45,378 nt of DNA from Micromonospora globispora (GTDB lineage Bacteria; Actinomycetota; Actinomycetes; Mycobacteriales; Micromonosporaceae), in NCBI RefSeq assembly GCF_003857015.1, contig NZ_QGGF01000367.1:1-45378 (forward strand). Reading direction: 5' to 3'. This document shows positions 27,326 through 35,459 of this stretch, piece after piece; within the stretch, counting starts at the first letter, position 1; each line of letters starts with the position of its first letter. The notes under the pieces were generated by a model that ran no database searches, was not told where the DNA came from, and was given only the letters and a program-made list of their open reading frames with translations. The position numbers and the translations under genes were made by a program.

Positions 27326-28876
27326 GTGGGCTGGCTCGACCGGGTCGACGACCAGGTTGACGCCCTCCGGCACGCCCGCGCGCTGCAGGAGGCGAGCCGC
27401 TCGGCGGAGGCGTGCACCGTCCTCGACCAGGTCATCCGCACCACCGACGACCCGCACGCCCGGGCCGACGCGCTGGTCCAGCGCCTCTCCGCGCTGATCA
27501 ATCTCGGTCGGACGGCGGAGTTCACCCGGGCCATCGAGGAAGCCTCCGCTGCGGTCCGCGACCTGGCCGAGCCCTACCTGCACGGCCACCTCAACGCGCT
27601 GATGGCCCTCGCCGCGCACCACCAGGGCGCGCTCGACCGCTGCGTCACCCACCTGGTCAAAGCTGCCCGCTCGCTGGGCGCCGACGACGACCCGGACCGG
27701 GACACCGCCTGGGGCTGGCACGACCTCGCGATGGCCTACTCCTACCTCAGCTTCCACGGCCACGCGCTCGGCGCGATCGAGCGGGCCCGCCAGGTCGGAA
27801 TGGCCGCCGGCATTCCGGAGGAGACCTTCGCCGCGCCGGGCATCCGGCTGCGCAACGCCGTCGCACTGGACCACAACGGGGACAGCGACGGTTGCCTGCG
27901 GGTGCTCCGCGACGTGGCCGGGGATCTCAACCGGTTCCTGCGTGCCGGTCGGGCCGGCAACATCCGGCCGAGCAGCCTGGCCGCGTACGGCTACGCCGCC
28001 GCCCGCCGCGCCGCGCTCGGCGACCGGGTGGAGTCCGGCACCGACGCCGACCCGGCCCGGCTGCTCGAACACGGCGGCGACAGCGCCCGCGCCCGGGACA
28101 TGCGCCAGCTCGGCCGGGCCTGCCTGGCCATCGCCGACGGTCGCCCGATCGAGGCGGTCACCCGGCTCGACACCGCCCAGGTCTCCGCCGAGACGCTCGG
28201 CGCGGCCGAGTCGGCCCGGCTGCGCAGCATCGCGCTGGCCCGGGCCGGCGACCACGCCGCCGCGCACCGGGCCGACCGGTACGCGTTCCGGCTCGCCGCG
28301 CAGCGCAGCGACCGGCTGCGGGACGTCTACATCGACGGCATCGCCGCCCGGATCGACCACGAGGACATGCGCCGCGAGGCGGCGCGGTACGAGGGCGAGG
28401 CGCTCACCGACCCGCTGACCGGGCTGCCCAACCGCCGCCGCCTGGAGCGCTACATCGGCGCGGTGGTGGCCCAGGGCGAGCGGGTGGTGATCGGCGTCTG
28501 CGACCTGGACGGCTTCAAGGCGGTGAACACCCGGCACGGTCACCACTCCGGCGACCTGGTGCTGCAGCGGATCGCCGGGGTGATCAACCGGGTGATGCGC
28601 CGGGGCGACTTCGTCGCCCGCTACGGCGGGGACGAGTTCGTGGTCGTGCTGCCCGGGGCCGGGATGACCGAGGCGGCAGAGGTGGCCCGCCGGATCAACG
28701 CGGCGGTGCGTACCGAGGACTGGGAGTCCCTGGTGCCCGGCACCCCGGTCGGGGTCAGCATCGGCTTCGCCGAGGTGGGCGGCGCGGGCGCGAGCCTGCG
28801 CGAGTCCCTCGGCGTCGCGTTCGAGCTGGCCGACCGGGAGATGCTCCGCGCGAAGGCCCGCCTGCGCGCCTCCTGA
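27326..28876 (+). CDS. TPR-like repeat and GGDEF diguanylate cyclase
   Basis: A 516-residue soluble protein. Residues 1 to about 350 are Ala/Arg-rich helical repeats resembling tetratricopeptides (for example AMAYSYLSFHGHALGAIERARQVG). Residues from about 360 form a GGDEF domain: LTDPLTGLPNRR, DLDGFKAVNTRHGH, the active-site RYGGDEF (434-438) and an intact inhibitory I-site R425-x-x-D428 exactly five residues before it. Active synthesis of c-di-GMP with product inhibition is therefore expected. The GTG at 27326 is chosen because GGGAGG lies 5 nt upstream; an earlier ATG at 27302 lacks this. It is inserted on the opposite strand between prfA and prmC, with only 7 nt between its stop and that of prfA. 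Confidence 0.88.
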   Translation: MGWLDRVDDQVDALRHARALQEASRSAEACTVLDQVIRTTDDPHARADALVQRLSALINLGRTAEFTRAIEEASAAVRDLAEPYLHGHLNALMALAAHHQGALDRCVTHLVKAARSLGADDDPDRDTAWGWHDLAMAYSYLSFHGHALGAIERARQVGMAAGIPEETFAAPGIRLRNAVALDHNGDSDGCLRVLRDVAGDLNRFLRAGRAGNIRPSSLAAYGYAAARRAALGDRVESGTDADPARLLEHGGDSARARDMRQLGRACLAIADGRPIEAVTRLDTAQVSAETLGAAESARLRSIALARAGDHAAAHRADRYAFRLAAQRSDRLRDVYIDGIAARIDHEDMRREAARYEGEALTDPLTGLPNRRRLERYIGAVVAQGERVVIGVCDLDGFKAVNTRHGHHSGDLVLQRIAGVINRVMRRGDFVARYGGDEFVVVLPGAGMTEAAEVARRINAAVRTEDWESLVPGTPVGVSIGFAEVGGAGASLRESLGVAFELADREMLRAKARLRAS

Positions 28877-28883
28877 CCCGTCG

Positions 28884-29972
28884 TCAGCGGCGGGTGAGCT
28901 CGGTCTCGCCGGCCAGGCGGGCGGCGCGGTCGGCCTCGGCAAGGGCGTCCAGCACGCCGTCCAGTTCGCCAGCGAGGGCCAGATCGAGGTTGTACGCGGT
29001 GTAGCCGATCCGGTGGTCGGTGATCCGGTTCTGCGGGAAGTTGTAGGTGCGGATCCGCTCCGAGCGGTCCACCGTGCGAACCTGCGCCTTGCGGGCGTCC
29101 GAGGCGGCCGCGTCGGCCTGCTCCTGGGCGGCCGCGAGCAGCCGGGCCCGCAGGATCCGCATCGCCTGCTCCCGGTTCTGGAGCTGGGACTTCTCGTTCT
29201 GGCAGGAGACCACGATGCCGGTCGGCACGTGGGTGATCCGGACCGCCGAGTCGGTGGTGTTGACCGACTGGCCGCCCGGGCCGGACGAGCGGAACACGTC
29301 GATCCGCAGGTCGTTCGGGTCGATGGTGACGTCCAGGTCCTCGGCTTCCGGCAGCACCAGCACGCCGGCGGCGCTGGTGTGGATCCGGCCCTGCGACTCG
29401 GTGACCGGGACGCGCTGCACCCGGTGCACGCCGCCCTCCCACTTGAGCCGGGACCAGACGCCGTTACCGCCCTCCGGCACGCCCTTGGTCTTGATGGCCA
29501 GCGAGACGTCCTTGACCCCGCCGAGGTCGGAGTCCTGCGCGTCGATCACCTCGGTGACCCAGCCGTGCCGTTCCGCGTACCGGGTGTACATGCGGAGCAG
29601 GTCCCCGGCGAAGAGGGCCGACTCCTCACCGCCCTCGCCGGCCTTGATCTCGACGATGACATCCTTGGCGTCGTGCGGGTCGCGCGGGATCAGCAGCTCC
29701 GCCAGCCGCTCCTCCAGCGCCGGCAGGGACTCCGCGATCGCGTCGGCCTCGGCGGCGAACGCCGGGTCCTCGGCGGCCAGCTCGCGGGCGGCGGCCAGGT
29801 CGGCCCGGGCCTGCTCCAGCTCGGCGGCCGCCTTCTGCAGCGGGACCAGCTCCGCGTAGCGCCGGCCCACCCGCCGGGCGGCGCCCTGGTCGGCGTGGAT
29901 GGCCGGGTCGGCCAGCCGCTTCTCCAGCTCGGCGTACTCGTCGAGGAGGGCGGCCAGGCGCTCACTGCTCAT
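28884..29972 (-). CDS. prfA: Peptide chain release factor 1
   Basis: A 362-residue class I release factor for UAA/UAG. The tripeptide anticodon region reads [10 protein letters not shown] (P-V-T at 189-191, RF1 type, not the SPF of RF2). The peptidyl-hydrolase loop is [10 protein letters not shown] (GGQ 233-235), and Gln235 is the expected target of PrmC. The ATG at 29972 ([13 protein letters not shown]) fits the family; an in-frame ATG 30 nt further upstream adds unusual residues. A strong hairpin lies between rpmE and this gene, so it may be transcribed partly on its own. Confidence 0.96.
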   Translation of the reverse strand: MSSERLAALLDEYAELEKRLADPAIHADQGAARRVGRRYAELVPLQKAAAELEQARADLAAARELAAEDPAFAAEADAIAESLPALEERLAELLIPRDPHDAKDVIVEIKAGEGGEESALFAGDLLRMYTRYAERHGWVTEVIDAQDSDLGGVKDVSLAIKTKGVPEGGNGVWSRLKWEGGVHRVQRVPVTESQGRIHTSAAGVLVLPEAEDLDVTIDPNDLRIDVFRSSGPGGQSVNTTDSAVRITHVPTGIVVSCQNEKSQLQNREQAMRILRARLLAAAQEQADAAASDARKAQVRTVDRSERIRTYNFPQNRITDHRIGYTAYNLDLALAGELDGVLDALAEADRAARLAGETELTRR

Positions 29973-30037
29973 GCTGCGGATGCTCCTTCGACAAGACGAC
30001 AACGGACGGTACGGCGGAAAAGCGTGGAAACGGACGA

Positions 30038-30072
30038 ACGCCCGCGTCCGGCACGGAGCCGGACACGGGCGT
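30038..30072 (-). terminator. Hairpin between rpmE and prfA
   Basis: A 15-bp stem with one mismatch (30038-30052 with 30058-30072) and a 5-nt ACGGA loop, 11 nt after the rpmE stop. Downstream on the minus strand a short TTT run follows. It may end or attenuate rpmE transcription. Confidence 0.65.
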
Positions 30073-30083
30073 CGTCGGAAGAG

Positions 30084-30308
30084 TTACTTGGCCTTCTTGG
30101 CCTGAACCTTGGCGTACTTCTGCTGGAACTTCGCGACCCGGCCGGCGGTGTCGAGGACGCGCTGCTTACCGGTGTAGAACGGGTGGCAGGCGCTGCAGGT
30201 CTCGACGTTGATCGCGCCGCCCTTGGCGGTGCTGCGGGTCGTGAAGGTGTGACCGCAGGAGCAGCGGACCTCGGTGGTCACGTACTCCGGGTGGATGTTG
30301 GGCTTCAT
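30084..30308 (-). CDS. rpmE: Ribosomal protein bL31 (zinc form)
   Basis: A 74-residue large-subunit protein. It carries the C-x-C ... C-x2-C zinc ribbon (Cys16, Cys18, Cys38, Cys41), so it is the C+ form normally used in zinc-replete cells. It begins [20 protein letters not shown] and ends in the usual Lys-rich tail. The ATG at 30308 has GAAAGGA upstream; longer in-frame readings are not L31-like. In relatives rho directly precedes rpmE; here about 5 kb of accessory genes separate them. Confidence 0.96.
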   Translation of the reverse strand: MKPNIHPEYVTTEVRCSCGHTFTTRSTAKGGAINVETCSACHPFYTGKQRVLDTAGRVAKFQQKYAKVQAKKAK

Positions 30309-30571
30309 GTCGCCTCGGTCCTTTCGTCGGTGGTCGCCGGGTCGCCGTCGGTCGTCCCGTCGCTGCGCGACGGGCTCGGGCGTGAACCGGAACCGGTGGC
30401 CGATTGACCAGTGTGCCATGGGCGTGGGCCGACCCGGTAAGCGGGCCACACACGGGGTCCGGCAGGCTCAACGCTCACCTCCCGGTACGCATTCCCGCTC
30501 GGCTCGCGGGGATTCGTGACGCCGTACGGTGGGGTCGGCCACGGGAGCCGGGACGAACGGGAGGTGCGGGA

Positions 30572-31468
30572 ATGTTCCGCCTGATCGCCACCCGGGGGCT
30601 GCCCGCGTCCGGCAAGACCACCTTCGCCCGCCGGCTCCAGCCGGGCGTGATCCGGGTCAACCGGGACGACCTGCGCCGGATGATGCACGGCGAGCGGCTC
30701 TTCACCCAGTGGGCCGAGGGACAGGTCACCAAGGTCCAGCGGGCCCAGGTGGAGGCGCTGCTGGCGGCCCGGGTGAGCGTCTGCGTCGACGACACCAACC
30801 TGCGCTCGCGGACCCTGCGGGACTGGGCCGAGCTGGCGCAACGGTACGGCGCCGCGTTCGAGGTGCACGACTTCACCGACGTACCGCTGGAGGAGTGCCT
30901 GCGCCGGGACGCCGCGCGGCCGGAGGCCGACCGGGTCGGCGAGGCGGCGATCCGCCGCCTGCACGAGCGCTACCTGGCCAACCGCGCGTTACCGCTGCCG
31001 GTGCCGGCCGTCCGAACCGGCGGGCCGGCGGCGGTGCACGAGGCCGACGCCGAACGGCCGGCGATCGTCCTGGTGGACATCGACGGCACGGTCGCGCTGA
31101 ACGTCTCCCGCAGCCCGTACGACATGACCCGGGTCGGCGAGGACGTCCCGAACGAGGCCGTGATCGCCGCGGTGCGGGCGATGCACGCGGCCGGGCACGG
31201 GGTGATCTTCTGCTCCGGCCGGGACGCCTCGGCACGCGCGGACACGGAGGCCTGGCTGGCCCGGCACGTCAAAGTGCCGTACCTGGCGCTGCACCTGCGG
31301 GCGATCGGCGACCACCGCAAGGACGCCATCGTCAAGCAGGAGATCTACGAGCGGGAGATCCGGGACCGCTACCGGGTGGTGGGCGTCTTCGACGACCGGA
31401 TGCAGGTGGTGCGGATGTGGCGTTCGCTCGGCCTGACCGTCTTCCAGGTGGCCGAGGGCGACTTCTGA
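30572..31468 (+). CDS. T4 Pnkp-like polynucleotide 5'-kinase / 3'-phosphatase
   Basis: A 298-residue bifunctional nucleic-acid end-healing enzyme. The N-terminal kinase has the P-loop GLPASGKTT (Lys15, Thr16; the same numbering as T4 Pnkp) and VNRDDLRRMM with the Asp/Arg pair of the kinase site, then DDTNL. The C-terminal HAD phosphatase has VDIDGTVAL (Asp169, Asp171; T4 Asp165 and Asp167), SGRD, HRKDAIVKQEIY and the closing DDRMQVVRMWRSLG ... VAEGDF, which tracks the T4 enzyme to its last residue. Domain order and length match T4 Pnkp, not the reversed order of mammalian PNKP. The ATG at 30572 has GGGAGG 7 nt upstream. No ligase is encoded nearby. It would be expected to repair DNA or RNA ends with 5'-OH and 3'-phosphate. 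It is divergent from rpmE. Confidence 0.88.
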   Translation: MFRLIATRGLPASGKTTFARRLQPGVIRVNRDDLRRMMHGERLFTQWAEGQVTKVQRAQVEALLAARVSVCVDDTNLRSRTLRDWAELAQRYGAAFEVHDFTDVPLEECLRRDAARPEADRVGEAAIRRLHERYLANRALPLPVPAVRTGGPAAVHEADAERPAIVLVDIDGTVALNVSRSPYDMTRVGEDVPNEAVIAAVRAMHAAGHGVIFCSGRDASARADTEAWLARHVKVPYLALHLRAIGDHRKDAIVKQEIYEREIRDRYRVVGVFDDRMQVVRMWRSLGLTVFQVAEGDF

Positions 31469-31511
31469 CGGGCGGGCCGCGGTGGTCAGGCCAGTCGGCG
31501 TCGGCGGCGAA

Positions 31512-31605
31512 CGCCGACGGGCTCCTCCCCCGGGACAGGAGCCCGTCGGCGAGCCGGGGCCGGTCCCGGGGCGCGGGGTCAGGCACCCCGCACCCGGGAC
31601 CGGCC
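31512..31605. terminator. Two consecutive strong hairpins between convergent genes
   Basis: The first hairpin is a perfect 15-bp stem (31512-31526 with 31537-31551, 10-nt loop). The second is a 13-bp stem (31558-31570 with 31593-31605) enclosing a further GGGGT/ACCCC pairing. They fill the 138-nt gap between the pnkp-like stop and the stop of the glycosidase gene and probably end transcription from both sides. Confidence 0.75.
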
Positions 31606-31606
31606 G

Positions 31607-34600
31607 TCACGCGGCGGGTGCCTCCCCCGAAACCTCCGCCGCGGTGAGGGTGACCGTCGCCTCGGCGCGTACGCCGTTGACGGTCACCGCGAGGACGACC
31701 TGCGCGTCGGGCCGGAGCGCGGTCAGCTCCCCGGTCGCCGGGTCGAAGCGGGCCACGTGCCACGGCTTGACCCCGCCGGCCGAGCCGATGTGCAGGTTCG
31801 GCGACCCGGACCAGTCCGCGCTGACCGGCGCGGCCACCGGGACCGTACGGCCACCGGGCTGGGTGAGCGTGGCGCTGACCCGGGCCGCCGCGCCGGCCGC
31901 CACGCTGGCCGGTGCGGCCAGCGCCAGCCGGTCGACGTGGGCGTGGAACTCCGCCTCGATCCAGCGCGGCCCCTCGGCCAGCGGGTCACGCCGGGCCTGC
32001 TCGGCCTCCTCCGGGGTCACCGGGTCGACGCCGAACTCGGTCCATCCGGTGAACCCGCCGAGCTGGGGCGGGGTCGACGGGTTCTTGCCCGAGTTGCCGT
32101 TGATCACGTACGGCACGCCGTCCACCCGGTCGGCGTGGAAGGTGCCGACGTGCCCGTTGACCATCAGCGCGCCCTTGCCGGTGCGGTGCTGGAAGTCGGC
32201 CAGCCACTGCTCCACCAGGGCCGCCTCCTTCCGGTCGAGGAGCTGACTGGCCTTGGCCGGGCTGGGGTCGCGCGGCGGGTGGTGGAAGAGCACCGCGACC
32301 GAGCCGACGGCCGGGTCGGCGGCCGCCGCGTCCAGGGTGTTCCGGAGCAGCTCCACCTGGTCGAACCCGCCGCCGCGCAGCGAGCCGGTGGCGGTGCTCA
32401 GGGTGACGAACCGGGTGCCCTGGTGGTCGAAGACCCGCGAGGTGTCGCCGAAGACGCTGCGGAAGTTGCTGATCGGCGCGCCCATGATCTCGTGGTTGCC
32501 CGGGACGTAGTACCACGGCAGCTCGCCGCCCAGCTCCTCGTCGAGGATCCGCTTCGCCAGCGTGAAGTCCGCCGGGTACGCGGTGTCCACGAAGTCGCCG
32601 TCGATGACGAGGAAGTCCGGCTTCGCCGCCTTGACCTCGCGGAGCGTACGGCGGGCCTGGGCGACCAGGTCGCTGTCCGGGTCGGCGGCGACGAACTGGG
32701 CGTCGGACATGACCGCGAAACGCCAGGTCGCCCCGTCCAGGGTGCCGTCGCGGAGGACCACCCGGTCGGTGCGGGGTGCCTCGGCCGGCGCCTCGACCGT
32801 CGGGGGCACCTTCGCCACCAGGTCGTCGATGACGGTTTCGCTGGTGTACTGCGCGGCCGGGTTGGTCTCGGCGACGTAGAACCGGCGGACCCGGACCGGG
32901 TACTGCACCCCGGCGGGGACGGTGAACTCGACGTACCGCCAGCCGGTCCAGGTGATGTACGGGCCGCGCAGCACGTGCTGGGTGTCCTGGGCGTCGTGCA
33001 GGTGCAGGCTGGGCCACTCCCCCTTGCCGTTGCCGTAGATCCACATCCCGAACGCCTGCGGCTGGCCGGGCACCTCGATCCAGGCCGGCGGGTCGGCGTA
33101 CGCGGCCCGGGTGCCGGTGGACTGGCTGAAGTCGTACGACAGCTTCAGGCCGGTGCCGGTGTGGCCGGGTGCCGGGGCGACCGAGCCGCTGGCCCGGGCC
33201 TGGCTGAACGTCCAGGAGGCGGCGTCGTCGAAGGTGGCGATCGAAACGTCGGTCAGCCCGACGGTCACCGGCAGCACGGTGGTGAAGTTTCCGACGTGGA
33301 CGGTGACCAGGGCGGAGCCGCTCTCCCCGAGCGCCTTGACGGATAGGTTGCCGTCGGCGGTCGGCGTGACGGCGAGCAGCTTGTCGTCGTACTCCAGCTT
33401 CAGGTCGGCCGGCTCGATGGGCGCGGTGTTCCCCTCCGCGTCGTAGCCGACCACCCCGAAGAGCCCGGTGTCGCCCGGCTTGTTCAGGCCGACCCGGTCC
33501 ACGGTGGAGTCGATCCGGGCCAGCGGGGCGAGAACGGCGAGGTCGAGGGTGCCGCTGGCCTCGTCCCGCCACGCGGTGACGGTGCTGCGGCCGGGCGCTC
33601 CGGCGCGGAACACGCCGTCGTCGTCCACCTTCCCCTGCGCGGCCGGGTTGGCCCGCCACTGCGGCTCCCCGGCGGCCGGCCCGTACGTCTCGTCGTAGCC
33701 GGCGGCGGTCAGGCGGCGGGTCAGCCCGGGGAAGACCCGGTCCGGCCGGCCGCCGCGGACCGGGGCGACGCCGGGCGCGGCGGTGGGGTCGGTCGCGGTC
33801 TCCAGCCAGTACCCGGTGAGTCGGCCGCTGCCCTGCGGCGCGTAGATGGCCAGGCCGTTCGGGACGGGCCGCTCGGTGCCGTCGGAGGGGCTGTTTTCCA
33901 CCTGCACCGCCACCGCGCCAGGCTCCCGGGCCAGCAGGGTCGACGAGCCGCCGCCGTCGAGGTTCAGCGCGGTGTACGCGCCGAGCTCGACCATCATTCG
34001 GCCCATTTCGGTCTGGGTGACGCCCCGGCTGTCCACCTGCCGGCCGTCCACGGTGAGCATGATCAGCCGGCGGCCGTCGGCGGAGAAGCCGACCGAGGTG
34101 CGCGGGGCCAGGGTCGGGTCCGCGACGGTCTGCACCATCCCGTCGCGGACCAGCACGTTGCCGCCGCCGACCGCGGAGCGGAGGGTGCCGCCGTCGGACG
34201 ACTTCGGCTGCCAGGTGAGGTCGACCGGGTCACCGGGGCGCAGCGCGGCGAGCGCGTCCGCCCCGGCGTCCCGGCCGAGCAGCACGGTGGTGCCGGCCGG
34301 GATCGGGCCGTCGCCGGCCGTAGTGGCGACCACGGCGACCCGGCCGCCGCTCACCGCGACCTCCGCGACCGGCCCGGCCGGCAGGGTGGCGGTGCCCTCG
34401 AAGCCGACCTGGATGATCCGGCCCAGCCCCTCGGCGGTGATTGCGGCGGCGTTGGTGTGCCCGGCGACCGGCGACTGGATCAGCTCGCCCGAGCGGATGC
34501 CGACGCCCTGGGCGGCGCCGGAGTTGTTGATGTCGAAGAAATCCCCGTTGACGGCGGCGACGGCGCGGGAGCGGTCCACCGCGGCGCGCAGCGGCTCGTC

Positions 34601-34981
34601 CCGGGTGACCGCCCCGGAGTTGACGTAATCGACGCTGACCCCGCCGGACAGGTCGGCGGTGAGCGCGTCGGCGCGCAGCCAGCCGTCGGCGTCGTACCGG
34701 TCGAAGGAGGTCAGGTCGAGACCGGGCGCGACCGGGCGGACGGTCTTCGCGGTCTCCAGGCCGCCGGCCGGTTCCAGGCCGGTGGTGGTGGCGACCGGGG
34801 TCTCCCGGGCCAGCGTCACCGCCGACGCGGGATAGGACGAGGAGGCGGGGGCGTCCTCGGCGGCGGTGGCGGTGTATCCGCCGGGCGCCGCGATGCCGGC
34901 CGGGGCCGGTCCGGTGAGGGTGAGCAGTGGCGTCAGCAGCAGGACGCCGGCGAGACGGGCGGATCGACTGCGGATACGCAT
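31607..34981 (-). CDS. Secreted phosphodiester glycosidase / metallophosphoesterase fusion
   Basis: An 1124-residue exported multidomain protein. Residues 1-32 are a Sec signal peptide. Residues about 90-375 form a phosphodiester glycosidase (NAGPA/DUF2233) domain: AVNGDFFDINNSGAAQGVGI, SVGFSADGRRLIMLTVDGRQ and NLDGGGSSTL. Several beta-sandwich/Ig-like stretches fill about 380-760. Residues about 765-1000 form a calcineurin-like phosphoesterase domain with VMSDAQF, DGDFVDT, PGNHE, FHHPP and NGHVGTFH. The first metal motif is D-x-Q rather than D-x-H. The last 110 residues are again beta-rich. The family removes GlcNAc- or sugar-phosphodiester caps, and the second domain could hydrolyse the exposed phosphate. 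A cell-wall glycopolymer substrate is a guess. The start ATG at 34981 has no clear Shine-Dalgarno. Confidence 0.87.
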   Translation of the reverse strand: MRIRSRSARLAGVLLLTPLLTLTGPAPAGIAAPGGYTATAAEDAPASSSYPASAVTLARETPVATTTGLEPAGGLETAKTVRPVAPGLDLTSFDRYDADGWLRADALTADLSGGVSVDYVNSGAVTRDEPLRAAVDRSRAVAAVNGDFFDINNSGAAQGVGIRSGELIQSPVAGHTNAAAITAEGLGRIIQVGFEGTATLPAGPVAEVAVSGGRVAVVATTAGDGPIPAGTTVLLGRDAGADALAALRPGDPVDLTWQPKSSDGGTLRSAVGGGNVLVRDGMVQTVADPTLAPRTSVGFSADGRRLIMLTVDGRQVDSRGVTQTEMGRMMVELGAYTALNLDGGGSSTLLAREPGAVAVQVENSPSDGTERPVPNGLAIYAPQGSGRLTGYWLETATDPTAAPGVAPVRGGRPDRVFPGLTRRLTAAGYDETYGPAAGEPQWRANPAAQGKVDDDGVFRAGAPGRSTVTAWRDEASGTLDLAVLAPLARIDSTVDRVGLNKPGDTGLFGVVGYDAEGNTAPIEPADLKLEYDDKLLAVTPTADGNLSVKALGESGSALVTVHVGNFTTVLPVTVGLTDVSIATFDDAASWTFSQARASGSVAPAPGHTGTGLKLSYDFSQSTGTRAAYADPPAWIEVPGQPQAFGMWIYGNGKGEWPSLHLHDAQDTQHVLRGPYITWTGWRYVEFTVPAGVQYPVRVRRFYVAETNPAAQYTSETVIDDLVAKVPPTVEAPAEAPRTDRVVLRDGTLDGATWRFAVMSDAQFVAADPDSDLVAQARRTLREVKAAKPDFLVIDGDFVDTAYPADFTLAKRILDEELGGELPWYYVPGNHEIMGAPISNFRSVFGDTSRVFDHQGTRFVTLSTATGSLRGGGFDQVELLRNTLDAAAADPAVGSVAVLFHHPPRDPSPAKASQLLDRKEAALVEQWLADFQHRTGKGALMVNGHVGTFHADRVDGVPYVINGNSGKNPSTPPQLGGFTGWTEFGVDPVTPEEAEQARRDPLAEGPRWIEAEFHAHVDRLALAAPASVAAGAAARVSATLTQPGGRTVPVAAPVSADWSGSPNLHIGSAGGVKPWHVARFDPATGELTALRPDAQVVLAVTVNGVRAEATVTLTAAEVSGEAPAA

Positions 34982-35138
34982 GGACGACAGTCAACCGGCA
35001 CCGAATAGAAGTTTCAATACCCTCCGGCTTGGCCGAAGGAAAATTTCACGCCTTCCTCCTGGTGGTGCGCGTGCCCCCGGCCTTCTCTGCCCCTGACGCA
35101 GCGTGTGCCGGGCGCGGGGCCAGCCCCCACTGTCACGT

Positions 35139-35209
35139 CCTTTGCTCTGCTGCACGATCCGCAACAGTCACCCTCCGCTCCTGTTGCGCCGAGGGCAGCA
35201 GAGCAAAGG
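35139..35209. repeat. Nested palindromic element
   Basis: A perfect 15-bp outer stem, CCTTTGCTCTGCTGC (35139-35153) with 35195-35209, encloses 7-nt spacers on both sides and a perfect 7-bp inner stem, GCAACAG (35161-35167) with CTGTTGC (35181-35187), around a 13-nt loop. The element is symmetric and lies away from both gene ends, so it is not a simple terminator. It may be a dispersed palindromic repeat or a structured RNA/DNA site. Confidence 0.7.
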
Positions 35210-35405
35210 GGGAATGCCGAGTCCTGCTCGGGACCCCGACGGGAAGGGAGGATCGCAGGTCACGGCGTCGGGGCAGCTCCTCGCCTTAGCGACCCGCCGT
35301 CCGCCGTCCGCCGACCGATCACCGACCGTGTCGGGTGTGGTTCCGGTGCTCCAGCGTCACCGACGGTCACGTGCGGCGCCACGGCGGCACCGCGACCGGA
35401 CGCGA

Positions 35406-35437
35406 AGAAGGGCACGGCCTCGCGGCCGTGCCCTTCT
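35406..35437 (-). terminator. Hairpin terminator after rho
   Basis: A perfect 14-bp stem (35406-35419 with 35424-35437) closes a TCGC tetraloop, 22 nt after the rho stop. No T-tract follows. Confidence 0.7.
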
Positions 35438-35459
35438 CATCGCTCCGGTCGGGAGAGGG

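Larger units (their letters stand above)
34982..35459. other. 478-nt intergenic region with nested palindrome
   Basis: No gene is supported. It holds the upstream region of the leftward glycosidase gene (A/T-richer stretch at 35000-35060), a nested palindrome at 35139-35209 and the hairpin downstream of rho at 35406-35437. A stretch between 35210 and 35400 shows nothing recognisable. Confidence 0.6.

Noticed and set aside
26305-27534. Longer PrmC starting at 27534
   Set aside because: The added 84 residues are not PrmC-like and overlap the divergent GGDEF gene; ATG 27282 gives the normal N-terminus.
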